Positions 1-8,396 of a stretch of 64,000 nt of DNA are shown here, piece by piece. The stretch's first letter is position 1. Each line of letters begins with the position of its first letter. Position numbers and translations under genes: made by a program. Source of the stretch: JAMBLL01 sp964460075 (GTDB lineage Bacteria > Actinomycetota > Acidimicrobiia > Spongiisociales > UBA5794); assembly GCA_964460075.1 (NCBI GenBank), contig CAYWPC010000009.1, forward strand, positions 1 to 64,000. Direction: 5' to 3'. The notes under the pieces are model-generated. The model worked only from the letters and a program-made list of their open reading frames with translations. It had not been told where the DNA came from and did not search any database.

Positions 1-135
1 CAGCGTGCTCTTCCCAGCGCCGTTGGGGCCGACGATGGCGAGAATCTCACCATCGTCGACCCCTAGCGTCACCCCGTCAACGGCTGGCAGGCCGCCGAAG
101 TGCTTGTGCACATCGTCTATCTCGAGAAGCGTCAC
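1..135 (-). CDS. ABC transporter ATP-binding protein, LivG-type (N-terminal fragment)
   Basis: Only the first ~45 codons lie in the window; the rest runs off the left edge. The reverse-strand translation starts near a GTG at 135 and reads LLEIDDVHKHFGGLPAVDGV, then the Walker A motif GPNGAGKST at the edge. The 'HFGG..AVDGV' opening is typical of the LivG ATPase of branched-chain amino-acid/aromatic-acid (HAAT) importers. It follows the substrate-binding protein gene by a few bases on the same strand, so the two are probably co-transcribed and part of one importer. An AAGGGAG stretch lies directly before the GTG, so the exact start is uncertain. Family call is firm; substrate is inferred from the neighbouring aromatic genes. 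Confidence 0.85.
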   Translation of the reverse strand, partial: MTLLEIDDVHKHFGGLPAVDGVTLGVDDGEILAIVGPNGAGKSTL

Positions 136-143
136 TCCCTTGA

Positions 144-1388
144 CTATGGAACGTACGGCACAAGCGGATCCGACAGGAGAAGGAGCTCTGGATACCAGTT
201 GGCACCAGGGTTCACACCTTCCGGCGGCTCCTGTTCACGAATCACAACGAACGTGACCTGTGCTGCAGCCAATTCGCCCCACTCGGTCCAACTCAGAGGG
301 AACGAGTATCCAGGGAGATCGAACGTGGTGGCATGCAGGTACTCGGCAATGGCCACAGGATCGTCGCCAACCGCGCCAACGGCTTGTGCGATTGCCTGCA
401 CCATGCCGTAACCGGCGACAGCGTCATCTTCCATGAACGTGTTGTCAGAGAACGCGAGATACCTTCGTGCGAGATCCTGATAGCTGGCACTGTCGTAGTC
501 GACACATGCGAAATCGGCATACCGATCGAACGCCTGGTCACCGACCGCACCGACGATCAACCCCAGCGGATTCCACGAACCGGTGACTGCGACATCCATC
601 CCGAACTCGTCGGACTGCTTCGTGATCGAAACGCCTCCCGGCGGATGACCGGTAGCAACGATGATCTCGGTACCGAAATCGTCGAGCCGCCTGAGATACG
701 CAGAGAAGTCCTTCTCCGGAACCGGAGCAACCTCAATTTGCAGGTCAACACCGTCAACGCCGGCGAACTCTGTCTCAAGGGCAGACTTCACAGCCTGTCC
801 CCACGCGTAGTCAGCAACGATGGCCCCTACCTTTGTGACGCCTGTGTTCTTGACGTACTGCGCGACCGGGCCAGCAATCATCGGCGCAGCCGGTAGACAG
901 GAGCGGAATGTGTAGCGGCTGTCGGTTGTGAGGATGGCGTCCGAACCCGCCTTCACAAGGAACAGCGGGACGGCTAGCTCTTCAGCGATCCTGGCCGTCG
1001 ACAGGCCAACATCGCTCGAAATCACGCCGCCCGCTGCGACAACGCCCTCTTCGATGAGGCGCTCGAGCCCGCTCGCACCTTCTTCGGGATTCGACTGGTC
1101 GTCACGCTCGATGAGCTCGATCAGCCTCCCATTGACGCCTCCAGCAGCGTTGATCTCTTCCACGGCAAGCCGCATGCCGTCGCGAACGGACACGCCCCAT
1201 GGGGCGAAGGTAGCCGTGAGCGAGGTGAGCATGCCGATCTTGATGGGTTCGGTGCTTGCTGGGGCCGTGGTTGCCACTTCTGCGGCGACCTGCGTCGTGT
1301 CGGTGGACTCGTTCGTCGTACTGCATGCGCTGAAAACGAGTGCAAGTGCGACGAACAGACTCACCTTGATGAGCCATGAACTCTTCAT
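144..1388 (-). CDS. ABC transporter substrate-binding lipoprotein (LivJ/Peripla_BP_6 family)
   Basis: Predicted extracytoplasmic lipoprotein of 414 aa that captures the ligand for the adjacent LivG-type importer. The ATG at 1388 is preceded by a GGGAGG ribosome site; longer in-frame starts lack one. The N-terminus is a lipoprotein signal (MKSSWLIKVSLFVALALVFS followed by AC) with the lipid-modified Cys at about residue 22. The mature part has the features of leucine/amide-type receptors: IKIGMLTSLTATFAPWG at the start, AGGVNGRLIELIERDD, and DYAWGQAVKSA between the lobes. Gene order (binding protein, ATPase, CoA ligases, box, hcr) suggests that the ligand is a benzoate-type acid rather than an amino acid; that is inference. 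Confidence 0.85.
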   Translation of the reverse strand: MKSSWLIKVSLFVALALVFSACSTTNESTDTTQVAAEVATTAPASTEPIKIGMLTSLTATFAPWGVSVRDGMRLAVEEINAAGGVNGRLIELIERDDQSNPEEGASGLERLIEEGVVAAGGVISSDVGLSTARIAEELAVPLFLVKAGSDAILTTDSRYTFRSCLPAAPMIAGPVAQYVKNTGVTKVGAIVADYAWGQAVKSALETEFAGVDGVDLQIEVAPVPEKDFSAYLRRLDDFGTEIIVATGHPPGGVSITKQSDEFGMDVAVTGSWNPLGLIVGAVGDQAFDRYADFACVDYDSASYQDLARRYLAFSDNTFMEDDAVAGYGMVQAIAQAVGAVGDDPVAIAEYLHATTFDLPGYSFPLSWTEWGELAAAQVTFVVIREQEPPEGVNPGANWYPELLLLSDPLVPYVP

Positions 1389-1578
1389 GGTCGATGCCTC
1401 CCGTACCTCGATGAACGTTTCATAGACGCGCCCATCAAGGCCCGTCTCCTCTCCCGGCCGACCACAACAGACCGACCGGATGGTGGAGAACACCATAGCG
1501 AGCACCCTCAAGCGATGCAGAGGGCGCCCATCACCCACTTTCGCGACACGAGATCAACGTTCGATGCCTACACGGAGG

Positions 1579-2889
1579 TCATATGACGAAAAAGCGTTGG
1601 GCTTTCAGTTCGAAACGCGGCAACGTCCCCCGCGGCACAGCAACGACCTTCGGTCGCAACCCGAGAGACGATTCGAAGGTTCTCCCCACAGCCAAGGTCG
1701 TTCCCTCGGTGTCGACACCGTCTCTGCACTCGACCTCGATGAGAATCTCCGCCATCTCGCGCTGTTGGGCAATCGTGACACGAAATTCGTCGACTGCGTC
1801 ATGGCGTCGCAGCAGGTTCTCGACCGCTGCCGGGTAGATGTTGACCCCTCGAACGACAACCATGTCGTCAGCCCGTCCGATGACACCTCCATCGAATCGC
1901 GTGAATGTTCTCCCACAAGGGCACGGTGCCGCTTCAACACGTACGACGTCGCCGGTTCGATATCGGATGACAGGGAACCCGATCCGACCCAGGTTCGTGA
2001 TAACCAACTCTCCCTCTTCGCCAGGCGCAACCGCCCGCCCAGACATCGGATCAACGACTTCGACGATGAACTCACTGTCGATGGCGTGTGTCCCACCCGG
2101 CTGGGCCTGGCACTCGAAACTGTGGGCACCTACCTCGGAAGCTCCAGCGTGGTCGTAGCACTTTGCTCCCCACTCCTCTTGGATGCGGGCCTTCGTAGCA
2201 GGGACACTCGCGCCTGGCTCGCCTGCGTGCACGGTAATCCGGATCGGAATCTTCGAAAGGTCAAAGCCCTCTTCCCTCGCAACCTCGGCCAACCGCAGCG
2301 CGTAGGTCGGTGTACAGGCCATTGCGGTGACACCCATGTCAGCCATGAGCTGGAGTCGCTGTGACGAGGTTCGCCCACCGCCTGGGATCATCAACGCTCC
2401 GACCTTTTCTGCACCGCCAAGCGCTGCCCAGAATCCGATAAACGGTCCGAACGAGAACGGTACGAAAAGCCTGTCCGAAGCTGTGAGACCGGCCCCAGTG
2501 AGCACGAACCCCCAACAGCGCCCCCACCAATCCCAGCTCTCTGCGGTGTCAAAGACACGCAAAGGCGCACCCGTCGTCCCCGATGTCTGGTGAACCCTCG
2601 TGTATGCCGCATCCGAGTACGTGCAGTTCGTGCTGAGTGGCAGCTCGACCTGGGCCGCCATGAGCTCGGCCTTCGTTGTAAACGGCAGGCTGGCGAGGTC
2701 CTCCAGCGTGCGTACGTCCTGAGGTACGACACCCACCGCGTCGAATTTCTCAGTGACGAAGCGGTTGCTTCCGTACACTCCCTCAACTACGTCGGCGAGC
2801 TTCGTCTCTTGAAGCGCTCGAAGTTGCTCTGCCGGAAGTGTCTCGATCTCACGGTTATAGAAGGTGATGTCCACCGACGCAGTTTGCAT
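1579..2889 (-). CDS. Phenylacetate-CoA ligase family (PaaK-like) aryl-CoA ligase
   Basis: ANL-superfamily adenylate-forming enzyme of 436 aa, the usual PaaK length (shorter than general acyl-CoA ligases). It should activate an aromatic acid to its CoA thioester with ATP. Visible motifs: P-loop HQTSGTTGAPLRV near residue 105, YDHAGASEVG (A5), FPVIRYRTGDVVRVE (A7), CPCG zinc-like pair, GRADDMVVVRGVNIYPAAVE (A8), and a C-terminal Lys in PRFELKAQRF. ATG 2889 is chosen; an in-frame TTG at 2910 would add seven residues and neither has a strong ribosome site. It sits between the transporter and the benzoate-CoA-ligase-like gene on the same strand. The substrate could be benzoate, 4-hydroxybenzoate or phenylacetate; no paa ring-oxidation genes are in the window. 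Confidence 0.8.
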   Translation of the reverse strand: MQTASVDITFYNREIETLPAEQLRALQETKLADVVEGVYGSNRFVTEKFDAVGVVPQDVRTLEDLASLPFTTKAELMAAQVELPLSTNCTYSDAAYTRVHQTSGTTGAPLRVFDTAESWDWWGRCWGFVLTGAGLTASDRLFVPFSFGPFIGFWAALGGAEKVGALMIPGGGRTSSQRLQLMADMGVTAMACTPTYALRLAEVAREEGFDLSKIPIRITVHAGEPGASVPATKARIQEEWGAKCYDHAGASEVGAHSFECQAQPGGTHAIDSEFIVEVVDPMSGRAVAPGEEGELVITNLGRIGFPVIRYRTGDVVRVEAAPCPCGRTFTRFDGGVIGRADDMVVVRGVNIYPAAVENLLRRHDAVDEFRVTIAQQREMAEILIEVECRDGVDTEGTTLAVGRTFESSLGLRPKVVAVPRGTLPRFELKAQRFFVI

Positions 2890-3021
2890 CCGCAACGCCG
2901 TTCCACGCAAACCGACCGGCCACTTCCTGCAACAAAGCGAGCCTCGCGGGGAACGAGCCGACTAGGGATCCGAAGCACCGACTACCACACTGAGTGCCTC
3001 ACGTCCGACGAGCCAGATGCC

Positions 3022-4593
3022 TCACGTTCGAAGCTTGAATCGCTGAATCTTGCCGGTCGCTGTCTTCGGCAGATCGTCGACGAACTCGATCCAGCGAGGG
3101 TACTTGTACGGTGCAAGGCCCTCCTTACACAGTGTTCGCAGCTCCTGCTTCAGGTCATCACCGGCGGCTCCTGGGTCGGTGAGCACTACGACCGCAGCTG
3201 GTTTCACGAGGTCCGCGTCATCGGCCCGACCGACGATCGCAGCCTCCAGAACGAGAGGATGCTCCATCAGTTTCGCCTCGATCTCGAATGGCGACGTCCA
3301 GATCCCTCCGACCTTCATCATGTCGTCGCTTCGGCCCTGGTAGAAGAAGTACCCTTCCTCGTCGCGCACATAGGTGTCGCCAGTGTCGAGCCAGTCATCA
3401 CCGTGCATGGTTGCGGCCGTCTTGTCTGGATTGTTCCAGTACGCCCTGGCAGCGGAGTGGCCGCGAACGAGGAGGCGCCCAGCCGATCCGAAGGAAACCT
3501 CATCACCTTCTTCGTCCACGATCCGTGCCTCGTAGCCTGGGACCGGCTTGCCTGTGGCCCCAGGGCGGACATCGCCTGGCAGGTTGGAAATGAAGATGTG
3601 CAACAACTCCGTCGAACCTATGCCGTCGAGGATGCCGAGTCCCGTTCGCTCCTTCCACCGTCGCAAGATATCGGGAGGTAGAGCCTCGCCCGCAGAGACA
3701 CAGAGCCTGACTGTGGATGTATCGGGGCCCAACTCGTCGTACCGCGCAAGTTGCGCCGCGTAGAGCGTCGGCACGCCGAAATACAGTGTCGGCCCATATC
3801 GACTGATGACATCGAACGTCGTCTCTGGCGTGGGCCGACCGTCGAAGAGGATCGCGGTGCCGCCTACCCACAGGGGGAAGGTCATGCCGTTGCCGAGACC
3901 GTATGCGAAGAACAGTTTCGCCGCGGAGAAGAAGACATCGTCCTCTCTGATGCCGAGCGTGTCGACACCGTATCTCTGTGACGTGACGACCATGTCGCGG
4001 TGACGGTGGATCGTTCCTTTCGGATCCCCTGTCGACCCGGACGAGTACAGCCAGAAGCAGTCATCGAGGGCCTCAGTCGCAACAGCATCGAGCTCTGGAG
4101 ATGCCTCTGCGAGAAGAGACCGAAAGGTCATGCCATCCCCTTCGGTTCGCATTTGATGCTCGGGGCCAGGGGCAATGGTTTCGAGGGCCGGGAGCATCTC
4201 CGAGTCGTATTCACCAGACCAAATAACCGCCGCTGCATCGGAGTCGGCGATCATGAACTCATAGTCCTTGGCGCGAAGCAGCGTGTTGAGCGGAACAGGG
4301 ATGAATCCGGCCTTGATGGCTCCCCAGAAGATGTAGTAGAACGCCGGCTCGTCCTTGACCACCATGAGCACGCGATCGCCACGGACAAGACCGAGACCTC
4401 GAAGAGCGTTTCCACCCCTGTTCACACCCTCAACCAAGTCTTCGTATGTCACCTCTTGGCCTTCGCTCGTGCGAATGGCAACCTTCCCTGCCCTGCCCTC
4501 GACGATGTGCCTGTCGATGAACGGAACTGCGACGTTGAACGTCGGGGCGAAGGTCAACTCCTCCGCCGCTACGGCCACTGTGTGATCAATCAC
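3022..4593 (-). CDS. bclA: Benzoate-CoA ligase family protein
   Basis: ANL-family ligase of 523 aa that should convert benzoate or 4-hydroxybenzoate to the CoA ester (ATP to AMP + PPi). Motifs in order: WLYSSGSTGDPKGTIHRH (P-loop) near residue 185, AKLFFAYGLGNGMTFPL, LDGIGSTELLHIFISN (A5, characteristic of benzoate-CoA ligases), WLDTGDTYVRDEEGYF (A7), GRSDDMMKVGGIWTSPFEIE (A8) and the catalytic Lys in KTATGKIQRFKL at the end. The GTG start at 4593 has an AGGGA stretch just upstream. The gene diverges from boxC over a 133-bp shared regulatory region, so it probably feeds the box pathway. The symbol is by family; choice between benzoate and 4-hydroxybenzoate as substrate cannot be read from sequence. 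Confidence 0.85.
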   Translation of the reverse strand: MIDHTVAVAAEELTFAPTFNVAVPFIDRHIVEGRAGKVAIRTSEGQEVTYEDLVEGVNRGGNALRGLGLVRGDRVLMVVKDEPAFYYIFWGAIKAGFIPVPLNTLLRAKDYEFMIADSDAAAVIWSGEYDSEMLPALETIAPGPEHQMRTEGDGMTFRSLLAEASPELDAVATEALDDCFWLYSSGSTGDPKGTIHRHRDMVVTSQRYGVDTLGIREDDVFFSAAKLFFAYGLGNGMTFPLWVGGTAILFDGRPTPETTFDVISRYGPTLYFGVPTLYAAQLARYDELGPDTSTVRLCVSAGEALPPDILRRWKERTGLGILDGIGSTELLHIFISNLPGDVRPGATGKPVPGYEARIVDEEGDEVSFGSAGRLLVRGHSAARAYWNNPDKTAATMHGDDWLDTGDTYVRDEEGYFFYQGRSDDMMKVGGIWTSPFEIEAKLMEHPLVLEAAIVGRADDADLVKPAAVVVLTDPGAAGDDLKQELRTLCKEGLAPYKYPRWIEFVDDLPKTATGKIQRFKLRT

Positions 4594-4714
4594 GATCCCT
4601 GTTTCCCTTCGCCCTACATACGTGTTTCTTGTACCGCAACGCTAGCAGCGCACCCCCTCCTTCGGCCGAGAGTCAAGTCCCTATGCGTCCGACAGCGCCG
4701 CATTCGGCCCCTGG

Positions 4715-4720
4715 TACGAT
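4715..4720 (+). promoter_or_regulatory. -10 box of boxC (leaderless)
   Basis: TACGAT ends 6 nt before the boxC ATG at 4727, which puts the predicted transcription start on or next to the start codon. No ribosome site is present before boxC. Confidence 0.6.
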
Positions 4721-4726
4721 CGCAGC

Positions 4727-6376
4727 ATGGACATAGATTTTCGCACGCATCCCGACCGCTACCGACACTGGCAGCTGCGCATAGAAGGAGATATCGCTCG
4801 GCTCGGCATGGACGTGGACGAGACCGGAGGGATCGGTCCGTGGGAGCTCAAGATGAACTCCTACGACCTTGGTGTCGACATCGAGCTCTACGACGCGGTC
4901 CAACGGCTCCGTTTCGAGCACCCGGAGGTCAAGGCTGTCGTGATCGAGTCGCTCAAGGAACGAATCTTCTGTGCAGGAGCCAACATCAGGATGCTCGGCC
5001 GCTCCTCTCACCCGGAGAAGGTGAACTTCTGCAAATTCACGAACGAGACTCGAAACGGTGTGGAGGATGCAAGCACCAACTCGGGCCAGCGGTACCTCGC
5101 CGCCCTCAGCGGAAGCGCTGCAGGTGGCGGGTACGAACTTGCTCTCGCGACTGACCACATCATCCTCGTCGACGATGGCACGGCATCGGTAGCTCTCCCG
5201 GAAGTGCCTCTACTCGGCGTCCTTCCTGGTACCGGAGGCCTAACCCGCCTCATCGACAAGCGCTTCGTACGGCGCGATCTCGCCGACGTCTTCTGCACCG
5301 TTGAGGAAGGGGTCAAGGGACACAGGGCCGTTGACTGGCGCCTTGTCGATGAGACTGTGCCAACATCCAGGTTCGCAGAAGTCGTCGAAGAACGTCTTGC
5401 AGAGATCGCTGCAAGGAGTGATCGTCCCGCGGCCGACCCTGGAATCGAGCTCACCCCCCTTGAGCGTGATGTTTCCGACACGACCATCACGTATCCGCAT
5501 GTTCGCATCTCTGTGGACCGCGACGCTTGCACGGCGACGATCGTCGTCCTCGGACCGACCGAGGGGCCGCCTGACGGCCCCGTTGGTGCCGTCAGCCTCG
5601 GGGCTGCGTTCTGGCCGTTGGCCATGACACGGGAACTCGACGATGCAATTCTGCACCTCCGAACGAACGAGAGAGAGATCGGAACGTGGATACTCAAGAC
5701 GCAGGGCAGTGCTGAACTCGTTGCTGCCCACGACGCATTTCTCCTGGAAAACGCGGACCATTGGGCGGTGCGAGAGATCGTTCTCTACATCAAGCGAACC
5801 CTGCGCCGCATCGATGAGACGTCACGCACGACGTTCACCCTCATCGAGCCAGGTAGCTGCTTTGTTGGCATGCTGGCCGAGTTGGCCTTCGCTGCGGACC
5901 GCTGCTACATGCTCGAGGGAACATTCGAAGACTCAGACCTCCCTGAGCCGAAGCTCCGTTTGACTGCGATGAACCTTGGGCCGCTCTCTATGGATAACCA
6001 CCTCACAAGGCTCACCACACGCTTTTGGGGACGCACCGACGCCAAGGATCGGGCCGAGGGACTCGTTGGAAGGGACCTTGACGCCCCTGAAGCGCTCGAC
6101 GCTGAACTCATCACCTTTGGGTTCGATGACCTCGATTGGGATGACGAACTTCGTATCGCTCTTGAGGAACGCGCATCATTCTCACCCGACGCCCTTACAG
6201 GGATGGAAGCAAACCTCCGCTTCCCCGGCCCTGAAACCCTCGAGACGAAGATCTTCGGTCGGCTAACCGCGTGGCAGAACTGGATCTTCACACGACCGAA
6301 CGCTTCGGGACCCGACGGCGCCTTGCAACGATACGGGACGGGTCTCCGCCCCGATTTCAACCGTAAACGAACGTGA
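4727..6376 (+). CDS. boxC: 2,3-epoxybenzoyl-CoA dihydrolase (BoxC)
   Basis: Enzyme of the aerobic box pathway that hydrolytically opens the ring of 2,3-epoxybenzoyl-CoA to 3,4-dehydroadipyl-CoA semialdehyde and formate. 549 aa, matching BoxC length and roughly twice an ordinary crotonase. Visible features: IGPWELKMNSYDLGVDIELY near residue 38, the crotonase oxyanion-type segment FCAGANIRMLG near residue 81, SAAGGGYELALATDHIILVD near residue 130, and the C-terminal half with LAELAFAADRCYML. It is followed after 13 bp by boxB, as in proteobacterial box clusters. Start fixed by the leaderless promoter. A generic enoyl-CoA hydratase is ruled out by the two-half architecture and the partner gene. 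Confidence 0.93.
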   Translation: MDIDFRTHPDRYRHWQLRIEGDIARLGMDVDETGGIGPWELKMNSYDLGVDIELYDAVQRLRFEHPEVKAVVIESLKERIFCAGANIRMLGRSSHPEKVNFCKFTNETRNGVEDASTNSGQRYLAALSGSAAGGGYELALATDHIILVDDGTASVALPEVPLLGVLPGTGGLTRLIDKRFVRRDLADVFCTVEEGVKGHRAVDWRLVDETVPTSRFAEVVEERLAEIAARSDRPAADPGIELTPLERDVSDTTITYPHVRISVDRDACTATIVVLGPTEGPPDGPVGAVSLGAAFWPLAMTRELDDAILHLRTNEREIGTWILKTQGSAELVAAHDAFLLENADHWAVREIVLYIKRTLRRIDETSRTTFTLIEPGSCFVGMLAELAFAADRCYMLEGTFEDSDLPEPKLRLTAMNLGPLSMDNHLTRLTTRFWGRTDAKDRAEGLVGRDLDAPEALDAELITFGFDDLDWDDELRIALEERASFSPDALTGMEANLRFPGPETLETKIFGRLTAWQNWIFTRPNASGPDGALQRYGTGLRPDFNRKRT

Positions 6377-6389
6377 AGGGGATCTGACC

Positions 6390-7859
6390 ATGACCGCCGA
6401 CGCTGTTGACTATTCAACGCTGATGCCCAACAACGTGGGACTTGCCGAGGACCCGAAACTTCTACGAGCACTCGAGCGATGGTATCCAAAGTACCTCGAG
6501 TGGTGGGTCGACATGGGACCGAGCGGGTTCCTTCACGAGACCCCTTTTCAGGAAGCCGATGTGTGGTTACGCACTGCAGTGAGCGTCGAGCGCGACGGTT
6601 GGGCTCGGTTCAACTACGTCAAGATGCCACAGTACCGCTGGGGGATCCTCCTGGCACCACCGGAGCCTGGCCGCACGATCCCCTTCGGTGAACACAAAGG
6701 GGACCCAGTCTGGCAGGAAGTTCCAGGTGCGTATCGTGCAATGCTGCGCCGCCTGATCGTCATTCAGGGAGACACTGAGCCGGCATCCGTCGAGCAGCAA
6801 CGCTTCCTCGGTCGCACGGCTCCTTCGTTCTACGATATGCGGAATCTGTTTCAGGTGAACGTCGAAGAGGGCAGGCACCTCTGGGCGATGGTGTATCTGC
6901 TCCAAAGATACTTTGGAAGAGACGGCCGCGAAGAAGCCGAGGAGCTACTCCGGCGCCGCTCAGGTGACGCAGACCGCCCCCGCATGCTCGGAGCCTTCAA
7001 CGAAGAGACACCTGACTGGTTGTCGTTCTTCCTGTTCACCTACTTCACAGACAGAGACGGGAAGATGCAACTCGAGGCACTCGCACAATCCGGGTTCGAC
7101 CCTCTATCGCGCACGTGCCGTTTCATGCTGGCCGAGGAAGCACATCACATGTTCGTGGGCGCCACCGGGGTCGGCCGCATCGTCAAAGCAACAGCCGAAG
7201 CAATGAGTGGCGCCCAGATCGATGACTCATACGATGTCGAACGAATCCGTGCCCTCGGTGTCATCGACCTTCCGCTCATCCAGCAGAAACTCAACCTTCA
7301 CTTCTCGCTCACGCTTGACCTTTTCGGATCGGAAGAGTCAACGAATGCGGCGAATGCCTTCCATGCAGCGTTGAAGGGCCGCTTTCATGAGACGTCCATC
7401 GATGACGACCACCAGCTCGTCGAATCCACCTACCCGGTGACCAAGTACGTTGACGGCGAGTTCCGTCAGGTCGACGTTCCGGCCCTCAACGCACTCAACG
7501 CCCGGCTCCGCGACGACTACGTCGAGGATTGCAAGGGAGGCGTCCGGCGATGGAATCGATACATTCAAGATGCCGGCATCGACTTCGAACTGAGCCTTCC
7601 GCACATCGCGTTCCATCGCGGTATCGGTGAGTTCGCAGGCCTCGCCGTCTCCCCACAAGGGGACGTCGTCGATGCAGCTACGTGGGAGACACACCGCAGC
7701 GACTATCTGCCAACGGATGGCGACAAGACGTTCATCGAGGAGCTCATGCAGCAGGTGACGTCACCCGGCGAGTTCGCCTCCTGGATCGCCCCACCCCAGA
7801 AGGGCATCGGCGGTCAACCAATCGAGTTTGAGTACGTGCAGATTCCAGCCACGACTTGA
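6390..7859 (+). CDS. boxB: Benzoyl-CoA 2,3-epoxidase, oxygenase subunit (BoxB)
   Basis: Class I diiron monooxygenase component that epoxidises benzoyl-CoA with O2. 489 aa. The iron ligands known from Azoarcus BoxB can be placed at a constant +10 offset: E130 (IQGDTEP), E160 and H163 (QVNVEEGRHLWAM), D221 (FTDRDGK), E250 and H253 (MLAEEAHHMF). The ATG at 6390 has an AAGGGGAT ribosome site inside the short boxC-boxB spacer, so the two are co-transcribed. The electron-donating reductase BoxA, usually encoded alongside, is absent here. The complete ligand set argues for an active oxygenase, and so for aerobic use of the island. Confidence 0.95.
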   Translation: MTADAVDYSTLMPNNVGLAEDPKLLRALERWYPKYLEWWVDMGPSGFLHETPFQEADVWLRTAVSVERDGWARFNYVKMPQYRWGILLAPPEPGRTIPFGEHKGDPVWQEVPGAYRAMLRRLIVIQGDTEPASVEQQRFLGRTAPSFYDMRNLFQVNVEEGRHLWAMVYLLQRYFGRDGREEAEELLRRRSGDADRPRMLGAFNEETPDWLSFFLFTYFTDRDGKMQLEALAQSGFDPLSRTCRFMLAEEAHHMFVGATGVGRIVKATAEAMSGAQIDDSYDVERIRALGVIDLPLIQQKLNLHFSLTLDLFGSEESTNAANAFHAALKGRFHETSIDDDHQLVESTYPVTKYVDGEFRQVDVPALNALNARLRDDYVEDCKGGVRRWNRYIQDAGIDFELSLPHIAFHRGIGEFAGLAVSPQGDVVDAATWETHRSDYLPTDGDKTFIEELMQQVTSPGEFASWIAPPQKGIGGQPIEFEYVQIPATT

Positions 7860-7900
7860 ATGGGCTGATCTCTGGCCGCTGAGCGGTCGAGTGGGTGCGC

Positions 7901-7906
7901 TACGAT
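7901..7906 (+). promoter_or_regulatory. Possible -10 box for hcrCAB
   Basis: TACGAT about 25 nt before the hcrC ATG would start a transcript with a short leader that contains a GAAGAGAG ribosome site. The spacer after boxB also allows read-through, so hcr may be expressed both with and apart from box. Confidence 0.4.
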
Positions 7907-7931
7907 TACCCGACCCGTACGAAGAGAGACG

Positions 7932-8396
7932 ATGGAACCCGTGATTCTGACGGTGAACGGCACGACGCGCCACATCTTCGTTGCGCCCCACCGCACATTG
8001 CTCGAGACACTCCGAGAGGAACTCGGCCTCACCGGTACGAAACATGGCTGCGAGCTCGGAGAGTGTGGAGCGTGCACGGTCCTCATCGACGGCACACCGA
8101 TGCTGTCCTGCCTGATGCTGACGGTCGAGGCTGACAACGCCGAGATCGTGACTATCGAGGGCATCGGATCTGTCGCCAACCCGCATGTTCTCCAGCGTGC
8201 CTTCGGCGACCATGGCGCAGCACAGTGCGGCTACTGCACGCCTGCGATGATTCTCACAGCCAAGGCCCTCCTCGACCGTAACCCCACCCCATCCAAAGAA
8301 GAGATCGAGGACGCAATTGCGGGCAACATGTGCCGGTGCACGGGATACCTCGCCATCGTGCGAGCCGTTGCGTCAGTGGCAGAGGCGGGTCGATGA
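7932..8396 (+). CDS. hcrC: 4-hydroxybenzoyl-CoA reductase, gamma ([2Fe-2S]) subunit
   Basis: Small iron-sulfur subunit (154 aa) of a xanthine-oxidase-family molybdenum enzyme. The N-terminal plant-type [2Fe-2S] site is HGCELGECGACTVLI with a following LSCLML; the C-terminal second cluster is QCGYCTPAMIL and NMCRCTGY. Eight Cys ligands for two [2Fe-2S] clusters are present. The stop overlaps the hcrA start (ATGA at 8393-8396), so translation is coupled. On its own this subunit could belong to any member of the family (CO dehydrogenase, nicotinate dehydrogenase); the assignment rests on the beta subunit encoded by the third gene. Confidence 0.85.
   Translation: MEPVILTVNGTTRHIFVAPHRTLLETLREELGLTGTKHGCELGECGACTVLIDGTPMLSCLMLTVEADNAEIVTIEGIGSVANPHVLQRAFGDHGAAQCGYCTPAMILTAKALLDRNPTPSKEEIEDAIAGNMCRCTGYLAIVRAVASVAEAGR

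Noticed and set aside
928..1425. Long plus-strand frame opposite the binding-protein gene
   Set aside because: It lies wholly antisense to a gene with clear lipoprotein and binding-domain motifs and has no family features. The same applies to many other long antisense frames in this GC-rich sequence.
4727..6376. Ordinary enoyl-CoA hydratase
   Set aside because: Length of 549 aa, two-half layout and immediate boxB partner identify BoxC.
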